Source: Elusimicrobiota bacterium (lineage in GTDB: Bacteria > Elusimicrobiota > Elusimicrobia > 2-02-FULL-39-32). From it: a stretch of 64,000 nt of DNA. Below are positions 17,784-25,720 of this stretch, piece by piece (the first letter of the stretch is position 1; the number at the start of each line of letters is the position of its first letter). The position numbers and the translations under genes were made by a program. The stretch spans positions 1 through 64,000 of the forward strand of contig JAKFYJ010000006.1 of the NCBI GenBank assembly GCA_021730935.1, given 5' to 3'. Under the pieces are notes generated by a model that ran no database searches, was not told the origin of the DNA, and saw only the letters and a list, made by a program, of their open reading frames with translations.

Positions 17784-19247
17784 GTGAACAACAAAGACCG
17801 TCGTTTCGGCGGGAACCTCGCCTGGGGCATGGCTGGATTCTTGTCCTGTTTCATGTTCTTTTCCCCCGCCTTGAGCTCAGATGAAACAGTTTCTCCTCAC
17901 CAGCATCAGCACATGCGTGAACCCTCTCCGACAAGCATCGACATCCGCCTGGAACGCTCCGCTCATCCCCATCACGGCGGACACGAGAACGCTCACGCGC
18001 ACCGCGGCTTGCTGAGCTCAAACATCACCCCCGAACCCTCCGGCACGAGCTGGGAGCCGGAATCGACGCCGATGGAAGGCCTGCATTACTATAAAAAGAA
18101 ATGGCTTTTCATGCTCCACGGTTTCGCGAATGCCGGATATACGGCCAGGCTCAACAAGTCGGAATCGCTTCGGGGCGCGGACCAGTTTTTCACGACGAAC
18201 ATGTTTATGTTCATGGGCCTCCGCGAACTGAAGAGCGGCGCGTGGGGGTTCCGCGTGATGGCGGACCTTGAACCGGTGATGGGGCCGGACGGATATCCGC
18301 TCCTCATGCAGACCGGCGGCGTGGGCGAAGATCAAACGCACCTCGTGGACCGGCAGCATCCGCACGACATGATCATGGAGCTGGCGGCCACATATAGTCA
18401 CTCTCTCTCAAAGGACCAGACGGTTTTTGTTTATGCGGGGCTCCCCGGGGAACCCGCTTTCGGGCCGCCCGCGTTCATGCACCGTTTTTCTTCCATCAAC
18501 AATCCCACGGCTCCGATCACGCACCACTGGTTTGAGTCGACGCACATCACGGAAGGGGTGGCCACGCTCGGATATGTCTGGAAAAATTTCAAGCTCGACG
18601 GCTCGGTTTTCAACGGGAAAGAACCCGACGACCGCAGGTGGGACATTGAACGGCCGGAATTTAATTCTTATTCAGCGCGGGCCGCAATCAACGCTTCGGA
18701 AAACCTTGCGTTTCAGGCGAGCTATGGCCGCATCGGGAGTCCGCACTCGCTTTTGTCGAACCTGGATTATTCCGACCGCGTGAACGCGACCGCGATGATG
18801 AATTGGATGCCGCCGCAGGAAGTCTGGCAATTCCTCGTGGGCTGGGGCGCAACGATGGATCATCCGGGAAACGCTTTGGGCGCTTTGCTTGTGGAGCTCA
18901 CACGCGCCATCCGCAACACGCATTTCGTGTTTTATCGCCTGGAAGTCGCTTCAAAAAATGATTTGTTCCTCTCGGGCGGGCCGTCGCATTTTCACAGGCC
19001 GGATCTGGTGGCGCTCAGCCCCGACGCCGGAGAAACCAAACTGATTTCCAGGGTCAGCGCGGGATATCTTTATGATTTTAAAACTTATCGGAAAACGTCC
19101 TGGGGCGTGGGAGCCCAAATTTCCGTCTATCCTGTGCCGCGCGCTTTGGAAGTCGCTTATGGATCTCCGGGGCTCAATTTGGTTTTGTTCACGCGGATGC
19201 GGTTTTCGGGATTGGAGAACGCGAAGAAACCCGAGGGGTTCAGGTGA
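17784..19247 (+). CDS. Outer-membrane beta-barrel protein with His-rich N-terminus, possibly metal-related
   Basis: The 487-residue protein has a signal peptide (GMAGFLSCFMFFSPALSS), then a His-rich stretch (SPHQHQHMREP and AHPHHGGHENAHAHRG). The remainder has alternating hydrophobic strands and aromatic girdles of an outer-membrane barrel, for example WGFRVMADLEPVMGPDGYP, QHPHDMIMELAATYSH and a final LNLVLFTRMRF. Related proteins that I recall occur near copper-resistance genes, but I cannot confirm a family name. The His clusters support metal binding at the cell surface or periplasm. It ends 3 bp from the convergent binding-protein gene. The start is a GTG. Confidence 0.7.
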   Translation: MNNKDRRFGGNLAWGMAGFLSCFMFFSPALSSDETVSPHQHQHMREPSPTSIDIRLERSAHPHHGGHENAHAHRGLLSSNITPEPSGTSWEPESTPMEGLHYYKKKWLFMLHGFANAGYTARLNKSESLRGADQFFTTNMFMFMGLRELKSGAWGFRVMADLEPVMGPDGYPLLMQTGGVGEDQTHLVDRQHPHDMIMELAATYSHSLSKDQTVFVYAGLPGEPAFGPPAFMHRFSSINNPTAPITHHWFESTHITEGVATLGYVWKNFKLDGSVFNGKEPDDRRWDIERPEFNSYSARAAINASENLAFQASYGRIGSPHSLLSNLDYSDRVNATAMMNWMPPQEVWQFLVGWGATMDHPGNALGALLVELTRAIRNTHFVFYRLEVASKNDLFLSGGPSHFHRPDLVALSPDAGETKLISRVSAGYLYDFKTYRKTSWGVGAQISVYPVPRALEVAYGSPGLNLVLFTRMRFSGLENAKKPEGFR

Positions 19248-19250
19248 GTT

Positions 19251-20171
19251 TCAGTCCTGGATGTATCCGGCTTTCTGGATGGTGGTTGGAGAAATGTTGA
19301 TGTGGAGGGAATTGGCGATTTTTCGGTTGACGCTGATTTCCTCTTTGGGCGGAAACTCGAGTTTATATTTTCCCGACCGGTCCGGATTTTTCAGCAGGTC
19401 ATTGGCGATGGCCGCCGTCCGTCTGCCGATTTCGGAATAATCCGCTTCCAGCGAAGCAAACGCACCTCTCTTCAGAAGGGCTCTTGAAGGCGTGATGAGG
19501 ACCAGGCTTTTGGAAATTGAAAACTCGATGATGTAATTGAAGGATTCGGGGTTCATGATCAGGGGGTCAAAGGTCATGAGGAACACGCCGGCCCCCTGGG
19601 CATACACCGTTTCGATGGATTGGCTCACCTCTTTCACGTTCCTGGGCCTTGCGATCTTTGCCTCAAGGTTCGCGTTTTTGGCAAGGTTTTCAATCTCTTT
19701 GCGGGTCTCCGTTTGCTGGTCCGCCCCGATGAGCAATCCCACATTTCCTTTTTCCGGAACCATTTCCCGAATCAAGTTGAAATAGGACTGAAGAGAACAG
19801 TCCAGGGAAACTCCCGGGACTTCCGAAAAAATGCCGTTGTTGGATTGGGAGATGACGCCGCTGACGATCAAAGGGATGTCGGAAATTTCCTGCTGGGCCC
19901 AGAGAGCCGCGGCGTTGCCGACCGCGATCACGAGGGAAGGATTGATCTTGCGGATGTCCGGAACAAGGCTGTCCCCGTTTTCCTGAAAAGCCATCTCGGA
20001 GATTTCTCCGGTGATTTTTTCTTTCAGCCCGGCATCAATCAGCTGATAGACCTTGTTGCGGTCGCTCATCAGGATCAGGGTTTTTGCGCCCAACGCTTCG
20101 CCGGGGGCGGACATCACCGCCGCGCATTGGATCAGGAAAAGGAAGGCGCAAAACTTTTTTAACTTCCCCAA
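19251..20171 (-). CDS. Periplasmic ABC-type substrate-binding protein, PF04392-like (paralogue of 3313-4227)
   Basis: The 306-residue protein has a signal peptide (FCAFLFLIQCAAVMSAPGEA) and the same fold and landmarks as the protein at 3313: NPSLVIAVGNAAALW, IPLIVSGVISQSN, GVSLDCSLQSYFNLI, ALLKRGAFASLEADYSEIGRRTA and ISVNRKIANSLHINISP. It follows a TonB receptor gene by 42 bp on the same strand, repeating the receptor plus binding-protein arrangement seen at 3.3-8.3 kb, but here without a kinase. No ABC permease or ATPase is nearby. Confidence 0.85.
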   Translation of the reverse strand: MGKLKKFCAFLFLIQCAAVMSAPGEALGAKTLILMSDRNKVYQLIDAGLKEKITGEISEMAFQENGDSLVPDIRKINPSLVIAVGNAAALWAQQEISDIPLIVSGVISQSNNGIFSEVPGVSLDCSLQSYFNLIREMVPEKGNVGLLIGADQQTETRKEIENLAKNANLEAKIARPRNVKEVSQSIETVYAQGAGVFLMTFDPLIMNPESFNYIIEFSISKSLVLITPSRALLKRGAFASLEADYSEIGRRTAAIANDLLKNPDRSGKYKLEFPPKEEISVNRKIANSLHINISPTTIQKAGYIQD

Positions 20172-20213
20172 GTTTTTTTCCCCATCCGCTCAGGAGTGAT
20201 TCCGCAGAAACCC

Positions 20214-22358
20214 TTAGGGCTGCTGATATCCCCCGAAATCCCAGGCCAGCTGAGCGAAGAATTCCTGGCCCGTCGTGAGACGCGTGTCCAGGGCGAGAGG
20301 CCAGTCTTTAGGTTCCTGCGCGAAAAGGTTTTTCCCGATGAAGGAAGCCCTCAATCCATAAGGCAAATGATAGCTGACATGCGTGTCCATATAGAAAGTG
20401 TCGGGCGTGACCGTGAAGGACAGTCTTTGTTTGTTCAGCGCGTGGTTGACTTCGCTTCGGAACCGGCCTGTCACGTTGACCATGAGTTTCTTCATCGGAT
20501 GCGCCGTGATCCCCGCGCCCAGCATGTGCCGGGCCGCGTTCGGCGGAGCTCCAAGCCCTCCGGTGATCGCAACGATGTCGGAAGTGTATTGCACGTCTTT
20601 ATAGCCGTAGTTGAGGTTCAGGGTCAGATATCGGTTGGGAACATATTCCGTCTCGAATTCGCCTCCCGCGATCAGGACGTTGGCAGGCAAGTTAATCCAG
20701 CGCTGGGCATTGGTCTGGTTGTTTGCGGGGCCGGTGGTCCTGGGAAGAGATCCGTCGGGGAGTCTGCCTCCAGGCAAAAGCGCCACAGTTTCCGCGGTGG
20801 TGAGCGTTTTCCTTTCGATCGCGTCCGTGACGACGCTGTAATATCCGTTGATTTTGGCGATGAATTTTTTTCCGAACCAATGATCGGCTCCGAGCGTGTA
20901 GGTGTTGATCTTTTCCGGTTTCAAGTCGGGGTTCCCCATCAGGAATCCGTTGGGTTGCCTCACATTGGCCGCGTTCGGTTCGTTGGGGTTCGTGGGGGCC
21001 AATTTCATGAACAGCTGAAGGTCATGGAATGTGGGCACGCGGGCGGCCTGCGAAAATCCGGCGCGGACCGTGGTCTTGTCGGTGGGAGTGTAAACCAAAA
21101 GCGCTCTCGGGTTTGTGGCGCTGCTCTCGTTGCTCCAATCACTCCGGTCATGGCGGATCCCCACCGTGGCTGAGAGGTCTTCGCGGATGGCGCGCACATA
21201 TTGCACGAATCCGGAATAGGTCCGGGCGTCCAGTCTGCCGGTCTGGAGCGTGCTCGCGTCCATGTGTTCCTGGTCATACATCACTTCGACTCCGGCGGTC
21301 ACTTTGTTCGCCTCGTTCGGGATCCAGTTCGCGTGGACGCGCTCATAAAAACGCTGGAAATATTCCTGGTCGTCCCGGGGGTTCACTGTGAGGAAAGATC
21401 CGGGGTTGTGGCAGACCATGCAGTTGGTTCCCCGGCGGGTCAGATAGCTCGTTTTGGCGTTCACGTTGATCGTGTCCGTGACGTCCTTTGAATAGTTCGC
21501 TCCGGCCAGAACAACATCTTGCCGGGTCTGCTTGGTGTTCCTGTTTCCGTCGGAGAGGAAAGGTTCGGATTCCGAGCCCATCCCGAACGCCGAAACTTCC
21601 CAATTTTTATATTTGGTGCTCGCGGCTCCGTTCCAGTTGTAAGCGGTGTTGTTGGTGACTTTCGTGAGTCCCAATTGACGGGAATAATCAACGGCTCCAA
21701 TGCCGTCGAATTCCCCTTTCACTCCGCCTCCGACGGCGGAATAGCGCTGATAGTTGCGGCCCAAATTCTGGTCGCTGGCGCGGGCGGCCACGGAACCGCC
21801 GTTCTTCATGTTTTTGCCTCTTTTGGTGATGATGTTGATGACGCCGTAAAATGCGTTGGGTCCATAAAGAGAAGAAATGGGTTCGCGGATCACTTCCACC
21901 TGTTCGATCATTTCGATGGGAACGGGGAATGAATTGTATCCGGGGTTGGCCGCAGAGCCCCCTTTGTCCGGGCTGTTATAAAGATATCCGTCGATCTGAT
22001 ACTGGATGCCTTCCTGAAAGGGACTTCCTCCGGCGCCGCGGATCAGGGTTGCCGAACCCATGGGGCCCATGCGCGTGTCCACTCCGGGGAGGAGCGCCAG
22101 CACCTGTTCGAGAGTGTTGGCTCCTGCTTCTTCAATCTGCTTGTGCGTGATCACGCTGACGGTCCCCGGAGTTTTGCTCACGGCGATCGGAGAAAGAGTC
22201 GCGGACTGAACGGTTTGTTTCGCCATGATGCTGAAAAGATCTTCGGCCGGAACTTCTTCGGCGAAGGCTTGGGCTGCGGGGAATGATATTAAGGAAATGA
22301 GGGACAAGGACAGGACGAGGCAGAGACATCTTTGAAACATTTTAATCATTCGATTCAC
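20214..22358 (-). CDS. TonB-dependent outer-membrane receptor with a CxxCH motif
   Basis: I prefer the GTG at 22358 (714 residues) because AAGGAGG lies 5 nt ahead of it and the track start at 22430 overlaps the -10 box. A signal peptide (LVLSLSLISLISFPAAQAFA), the box EVPAEDLFSIMAKQTVQSA, a plug (VSVITHKQIEEAGA ... VEVIREPISSLYGPNAFYGV) and a barrel follow, ending LAWDFGGYQQP. In the middle, C313-M-V-C-H317 (TNCMVCHNPG) forms a cytochrome c-type haem-binding motif in what should be an extracellular loop; this is unusual for the family. It is followed by the paralogous binding protein. Ligand unknown; metal or haem is possible. Confidence 0.9.
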   Translation of the reverse strand: MNRMIKMFQRCLCLVLSLSLISLISFPAAQAFAEEVPAEDLFSIMAKQTVQSATLSPIAVSKTPGTVSVITHKQIEEAGANTLEQVLALLPGVDTRMGPMGSATLIRGAGGSPFQEGIQYQIDGYLYNSPDKGGSAANPGYNSFPVPIEMIEQVEVIREPISSLYGPNAFYGVINIITKRGKNMKNGGSVAARASDQNLGRNYQRYSAVGGGVKGEFDGIGAVDYSRQLGLTKVTNNTAYNWNGAASTKYKNWEVSAFGMGSESEPFLSDGNRNTKQTRQDVVLAGANYSKDVTDTINVNAKTSYLTRRGTNCMVCHNPGSFLTVNPRDDQEYFQRFYERVHANWIPNEANKVTAGVEVMYDQEHMDASTLQTGRLDARTYSGFVQYVRAIREDLSATVGIRHDRSDWSNESSATNPRALLVYTPTDKTTVRAGFSQAARVPTFHDLQLFMKLAPTNPNEPNAANVRQPNGFLMGNPDLKPEKINTYTLGADHWFGKKFIAKINGYYSVVTDAIERKTLTTAETVALLPGGRLPDGSLPRTTGPANNQTNAQRWINLPANVLIAGGEFETEYVPNRYLTLNLNYGYKDVQYTSDIVAITGGLGAPPNAARHMLGAGITAHPMKKLMVNVTGRFRSEVNHALNKQRLSFTVTPDTFYMDTHVSYHLPYGLRASFIGKNLFAQEPKDWPLALDTRLTTGQEFFAQLAWDFGGYQQP

Positions 22359-22429
22359 GCATTCCTCCTTGATTGCTTCATTGCGGCAATGTGATGCTGT
22401 GAATACATAAAAGTCAAAGTGCTGGGCCA

Positions 22430-22458
22430 ATCATAGTAATTGACCTCGACGGTGTCAA
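22430..22458 (-). promoter_or_regulatory. Sigma70-type promoter of the TonB receptor/binding-protein operon
   Basis: On the minus strand TTGACA (22458-22453) is followed after 17 bp by TATGAT (22435-22430). The predicted start near 22423 gives a leader of about 65 nt before the GTG at 22358. This supports the shorter reading frame for the receptor. Confidence 0.75.
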
Positions 22459-22481
22459 TAGATTATTTTGTGTTTTTGGGG

Positions 22482-23750
22482 TTATTTGGATTTTTCGTAT
22501 TGCAGGTCGCTTTGCACGCGCTGGAGGGCCTGGCTGATCTTGCGGGAGTTGGGGTCATATTGCACCGCGGCTTTCCATTCGCTGAAAGCTTCGCGGTAAT
22601 TCCTGAGAGAATAATAGACGAGTCCTTTCTGATAATGCGTTTCGGCTTTGCCGGTGTCTCGGGCGGCGACGGCGCGGTCCGCCTGCTCCTGCTTCTCAAC
22701 GACGCGCTGGATCACGGGACGGGTCACGATGACGGTCTTCTGCACGCCGGCCTGCTCCATGAGGTTTTGGATCATGGAGAGCACTCTTTGGTCCGAGGGG
22801 TCTTCCTTGAGGGCTCCGGTCAAAATTTGCAGGGCCTGATATTTTTTGTCGTCAACGGCCAGTCGCTCCGCTTTGGCAAGGAGACCTGTGATGAACTTGG
22901 TCCTCTGGCTCTGCTCGCCTTTCTGTTGAGCGATTTCCAGCCCTTTTGAAGCTTCGGCGCTGTTCGGGTTGATCTTGAGGGCTTCGTCGAAAAGTTTTTC
23001 CGCTTTTTCAATTTCCAGGGTTTCCAGCGCGGCATAAGCCTGTTTCAGCTTTTCTTTTTCTCCGAGGATCGCTTTGGCTTCGGAACTTGAAAGGAGTTTG
23101 TTCACTTCCGTGTCTGCGGGATGCTTTTCGACGTATTTCTGCCAGCTTTCCACGGAACCTTCCCAGTCGCCCACGTTCATGAGAGTGAAAGCTTCACGGT
23201 ATGTCGCGCGCGATTCTTCCGGGAGAGTTTCAATTTTCGAGTCCACTTTCTGGCTGGCGGACCGGAGGCGTTTTTCCACCTGATATTTTTTTTCCAGTTC
23301 CAAGCCCGGGAGCTGGAGGATGGAAATATAGATCTGGCAGGCAAGGAGATAAAATTTGCGCCGTTCCTGAAGCGCCGCGTCCTGGAGCCGGCGTTCGAGG
23401 AGCCGGGGCGACGCTTTCCGGAGAGATTTATACGCGAGCTCGACCGCATCCGCCCGCTCGTCGGGAGTGAACACGCTCCGCATCTGGCCCATCGACGCGG
23501 CGTTCGCGCTCATCATTTGAGCGATCTGATAAATCTGTTCGCGGGCGACGCCGTTGCCGGGGTCCCTGAGGAGGATGGCGGTCAGCTTGTCCATCGCGCC
23601 GGAATAATCCCCTTTGGCCAGAAGTTCATTGGCCTGCATGAAACTGCGGTTGAGGGACGTGGGAAGCTGAGACTCTTTCGCCGCGTTCACCATGGAATAG
23701 AGGGCGAGGGCCTGACAGAGGACGGCGAAGGCGACGAATATTTTCCGCAT
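22482..23750 (-). CDS. Exported TPR protein
   Basis: The 422-residue protein has a signal peptide (IFVAFAVLCQALALYSMVNA) and then TPR helices, for example SFMQANELLAKGDYSGAMDKLTAILLRDPGN, AEKLFDEALKINPNSAEASKGLEIA and, at the end, KGLVYYSLRNYREAFSEWKAAVQYDPNS. A coiled-coil region lies in the middle. It is the third gene of a minus-strand operon whose first two genes encode a C-terminal-domain protein and a PorV-like barrel, so it may be a periplasmic scaffold for the same surface system. Five bases separate it from the PorV-like gene. Confidence 0.8.
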   Translation of the reverse strand: MRKIFVAFAVLCQALALYSMVNAAKESQLPTSLNRSFMQANELLAKGDYSGAMDKLTAILLRDPGNGVAREQIYQIAQMMSANAASMGQMRSVFTPDERADAVELAYKSLRKASPRLLERRLQDAALQERRKFYLLACQIYISILQLPGLELEKKYQVEKRLRSASQKVDSKIETLPEESRATYREAFTLMNVGDWEGSVESWQKYVEKHPADTEVNKLLSSSEAKAILGEKEKLKQAYAALETLEIEKAEKLFDEALKINPNSAEASKGLEIAQQKGEQSQRTKFITGLLAKAERLAVDDKKYQALQILTGALKEDPSDQRVLSMIQNLMEQAGVQKTVIVTRPVIQRVVEKQEQADRAVAARDTGKAETHYQKGLVYYSLRNYREAFSEWKAAVQYDPNSRKISQALQRVQSDLQYEKSK

Positions 23751-23755
23751 GAAAT

Positions 23756-24838
23756 TTATTCCTCTTTCTTCAGCTGGTCGGAGCAGAGTTTCATGTAGCG
23801 CGCGGCCATATAATGGTTCGGGTCCTGCTGGAGCACTTTGTCGAATTCGAGGATGGCGTCGGCGAAGCGGCCCGCGCGCATCAGGCGGATGCCTTCTTTA
23901 TAATGCCGTTTCGCGATGCCGCCGAAACGATAGGTCACGCCGAAACGGTGGACGGAAGTGAGGTTCTCATAAGGAACGAACGCATAATCAAATTTGAGGG
24001 ACTCGTTCCAGAAGAGGAGCCCGAAACCCATGGTGAAGTTGGGCGCGATGTCCTTGTCGCTCCTGTATCCGGCGCGCAGGGCCAGGAACCTGCGGGTGGT
24101 GACTTCTCCCCCCATGGCGAACCCGAGGTTTCCATCGGTGGGTTTGCGCATCTCAAAAGTTCCCACCAGGCGGCCGCCCCAATCGGTATAGGAGAGGCCG
24201 AGGTCATATTCGAGAGGGAGAGAGGTTGCTTCCGTGATGAAAGTGGCTTTTGTTCCCATGTTGCGGATGGCGGCGCCGGCGGCCACTTTGGACCACCACT
24301 GGGTTCCGGGGAGGCGATAGAGACCGCCGAGATCGAAACTATACGCGCTGGCGCTTGCGGCAACCAGATCTTCTCTCAGATATCTTGAAGTGATGCCGAA
24401 CTGCAGGTTCTGGCGGATGGTTTTGGCATAAGTAACGCCGAAAGCGGTGTCCGAAGGAGAGAGCATGGAGGTTCGTTTGTTGTTGCGGTCATAACCCTGG
24501 ATGTCGCCGTAGCTCACATTGTGATAGGTCAGGCCGAAGGCTCCGTATTTCGAGTGAGGATAAACATATCCCGCATATTGATATTTGATTTCTTCGAGAT
24601 ATTGGGTGTGGAGGAACCCGATTTCCTGCTGGGCCACGTCCGCGAGGGTGGCGGGATTATAGGAGGCGGAGTTGACGTCGCCGTCCACAGCCACGGCGCA
24701 GTTCGACATGGCCATTTGCCGGGCCCCCACGCCTATCTTAAGGAAGTTGAATCCCGTGGATCCTTTGCCGTCGGCCAGGACCGGCTCGGCATGGAACCCC
24801 AGGAGGAAAAGCAGGACGGCGGTGAATATCCGTTTCAT
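23756..24838 (-). CDS. PorV/PorQ-family (UPF0164) outer-membrane barrel with C-terminal TPR
   Basis: After a signal peptide (FTAVLLFLLGFHAEPVLA) the 360-residue protein shows the family N-terminus TGFNFLKIGVGARQMAMSNCAVAVDGDVNSASYNPATLA. Barrel strands continue to about 300, and a TPR pair follows (YKEGIRLMRAGRFADAILEFDKVLQQDPNHYMAARY). PorV proteins of the type IX secretion system escort C-terminal-domain cargo at the outer membrane; whether this one does so is inference. The ATG overlaps the stop of the small C-terminal-domain gene (ATGA). Three further PorV-like proteins occur at 41.1-47.6 kb; this is the only one with a TPR tail. Confidence 0.85.
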   Translation of the reverse strand: MKRIFTAVLLFLLGFHAEPVLADGKGSTGFNFLKIGVGARQMAMSNCAVAVDGDVNSASYNPATLADVAQQEIGFLHTQYLEEIKYQYAGYVYPHSKYGAFGLTYHNVSYGDIQGYDRNNKRTSMLSPSDTAFGVTYAKTIRQNLQFGITSRYLREDLVAASASAYSFDLGGLYRLPGTQWWSKVAAGAAIRNMGTKATFITEATSLPLEYDLGLSYTDWGGRLVGTFEMRKPTDGNLGFAMGGEVTTRRFLALRAGYRSDKDIAPNFTMGFGLLFWNESLKFDYAFVPYENLTSVHRFGVTYRFGGIAKRHYKEGIRLMRAGRFADAILEFDKVLQQDPNHYMAARYMKLCSDQLKKEE

Positions 24839-25176
24839 CGCACGATCACCAGTTTCCCTTTCTTTTCGTCGGACGCGCTCGTGATGACATAAAAATAAAC
24901 GCCGCTGGCAAGCTCGTTGCCGTCGCTCGCTTTCGCGTTCCAGGCATAAAGCCCCGTTCCGTCGCTGCTTTTGAGCGTGTGGATCAGGAGCCCGTCAGGC
25001 GTATAAATTTTGATGGTGGAATCGGAAGAGAGGTCGGTGAAGGTGATGGAGCTGTCGCCTCTGGAAGGCACGAACGGAACAGGAAAAGCGTGAGCGTTGG
25101 AGAGGGTGGTGGAAGCGCGGCTCCTCGAGGAAGGCGTGGACGAAACAAGAAGCGCCGTCAGGATGAATGCTCCCAT
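24835..25176 (-). CDS. Small exported protein consisting of a FlgD/T9SS-like C-terminal domain
   Basis: The 113-residue protein has a hydrophobic export signal (GAFILTALLVSS; in-frame upstream residues would give IRKTFR, but no start codon is there). The rest is a single Ig-like domain of the FlgD/T9SS sorting type: FPVPFVPSRGDSS, STIKIYTPDGLLIHTL, GLYAWNAKASDGNELASGVYFYVI, ending GKLVIVR. In other bacteria this domain is the tail of large secreted proteins; here it stands alone, directly ahead of a PorV-like gene (ATGA overlap). A similar solitary domain is encoded at 42131-42499. Confidence 0.75.
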   Translation of the reverse strand: MGAFILTALLVSSTPSSRSRASTTLSNAHAFPVPFVPSRGDSSITFTDLSSDSTIKIYTPDGLLIHTLKSSDGTGLYAWNAKASDGNELASGVYFYVITSASDEKKGKLVIVR

Positions 25177-25265
25177 CCTGAAGGTCTTCCTGATGAATAC
25201 TGCCCCCCGACTTTTTTTATTAATTAGAATCCCCCCGACATAACTCCAATTTATTTGTCTTTATA

Positions 25266-25330
25266 AGTATAAGGATATGCTGTAACGAATGTGTGTAAAT
25301 TTCGTAACAAATTTGTAACAATCTTGTAAC
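25266..25330 (-). promoter_or_regulatory. Array A: 11-bp-spaced GTWAC sites with -10, promoter of the PorV/TPR operon
   Basis: GTAAC cores start at 25282, 25304, 25315 and 25326, with a degenerate GTGTA at 25293, all exactly 11 bp apart. Read on the minus strand, the last GTTAC is followed after 10 bp by TATACT (25271-25266). Ten is eleven less than the 21-bp spacing seen at the other arrays, so the helical phase is kept. This should be an OmpR/PhoB-family operator-promoter for the 25176-22482 operon. A leader of about 80 nt follows. Confidence 0.7.
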
Positions 25331-25381
25331 AGGGAATTTGCAGGTTTTAAGGAGCCAGCGCGCCCAATGGTATCCAATCTC

Positions 25382-25519
25382 TCATCCCCCGAAGAACATC
25401 GTGAGGATGCTGGGCGCAAGCGTGACGAGCGCCAGCAGGAAAACTGCCGTCAAAGTCGGCCCCCAATTTCGTAACAGCGTCTCTGAATTTATTTCTATTT
25501 TTTTGTTTCCCAGGTTCAT
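25382..25519 (-). CDS. Small single-pass membrane protein (45 residues)
   Basis: This frame is too short for the ORF track. It reads MNLGNKKIEINSETLLRNW, then GPTLTAVFLLALVTLAPSIL and TMFFGG. It has a charged cytoplasmic head and one membrane helix. AGGGGG lies about 9 nt ahead of the ATG. Array B with its TATACT lies about 145 bp upstream on the same strand and may drive it. It sits between the regulated PorV operon and the kinase gene. I recognise no family. Being a small membrane protein beside a sensor kinase, it could be a kinase modulator, which is speculation. Confidence 0.6.
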   Translation of the reverse strand: MNLGNKKIEINSETLLRNWGPTLTAVFLLALVTLAPSILTMFFGG

Positions 25520-25663
25520 CTGCGCGTCCCCCTTTTGTTATTTTATAGTCGATAACCGCTTTGCCGCCGCGATAAAAATTGCCCATTGACAATTCCCGGA
25601 TGTGCTGTTATATTTCTGAAAGCAATTTGTAACAAGGCCTTTTTCATGGGTTCAATTACTTTA

Positions 25664-25717
25664 AGTATAAGGGGATGACGTAACGAATGTGTATAAATTT
25701 TGTAACAGTTTTGTAAC
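25664..25717. promoter_or_regulatory. Array B: 11-bp-spaced GTWAC sites abutting the kinase start
   Basis: GTAAC cores at 25680, 25702 and 25713, with a degenerate GTATA at 25691, keep an exact 11-bp step and end 3 bp before the kinase ATG at 25721. On the minus strand GTTAC is followed after 10 bp by TATACT (25669-25664), the same layout as array A. The array therefore looks like an activating site for leftward transcription (the 45-residue gene) and probably an autoregulatory, perhaps repressing, site for the kinase operon. A TATAAA inside it (25692-25697) is the only -10 candidate for the kinase. Confidence 0.65.
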
Positions 25718-25720
25718 TTT

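Noticed and set aside
25282-25330. CRISPR array
   Set aside because: Units are 5-6 bp at 11-bp steps with no long repeats or spacers; this fits a regulator site. No cas genes are in the window.
25338-25592. Track ORFs on both strands (83 and 81 residues)
   Set aside because: Neither looks like a protein; the real frame there appears to be the 45-residue minus-strand ORF at 25382-25519 in another frame.
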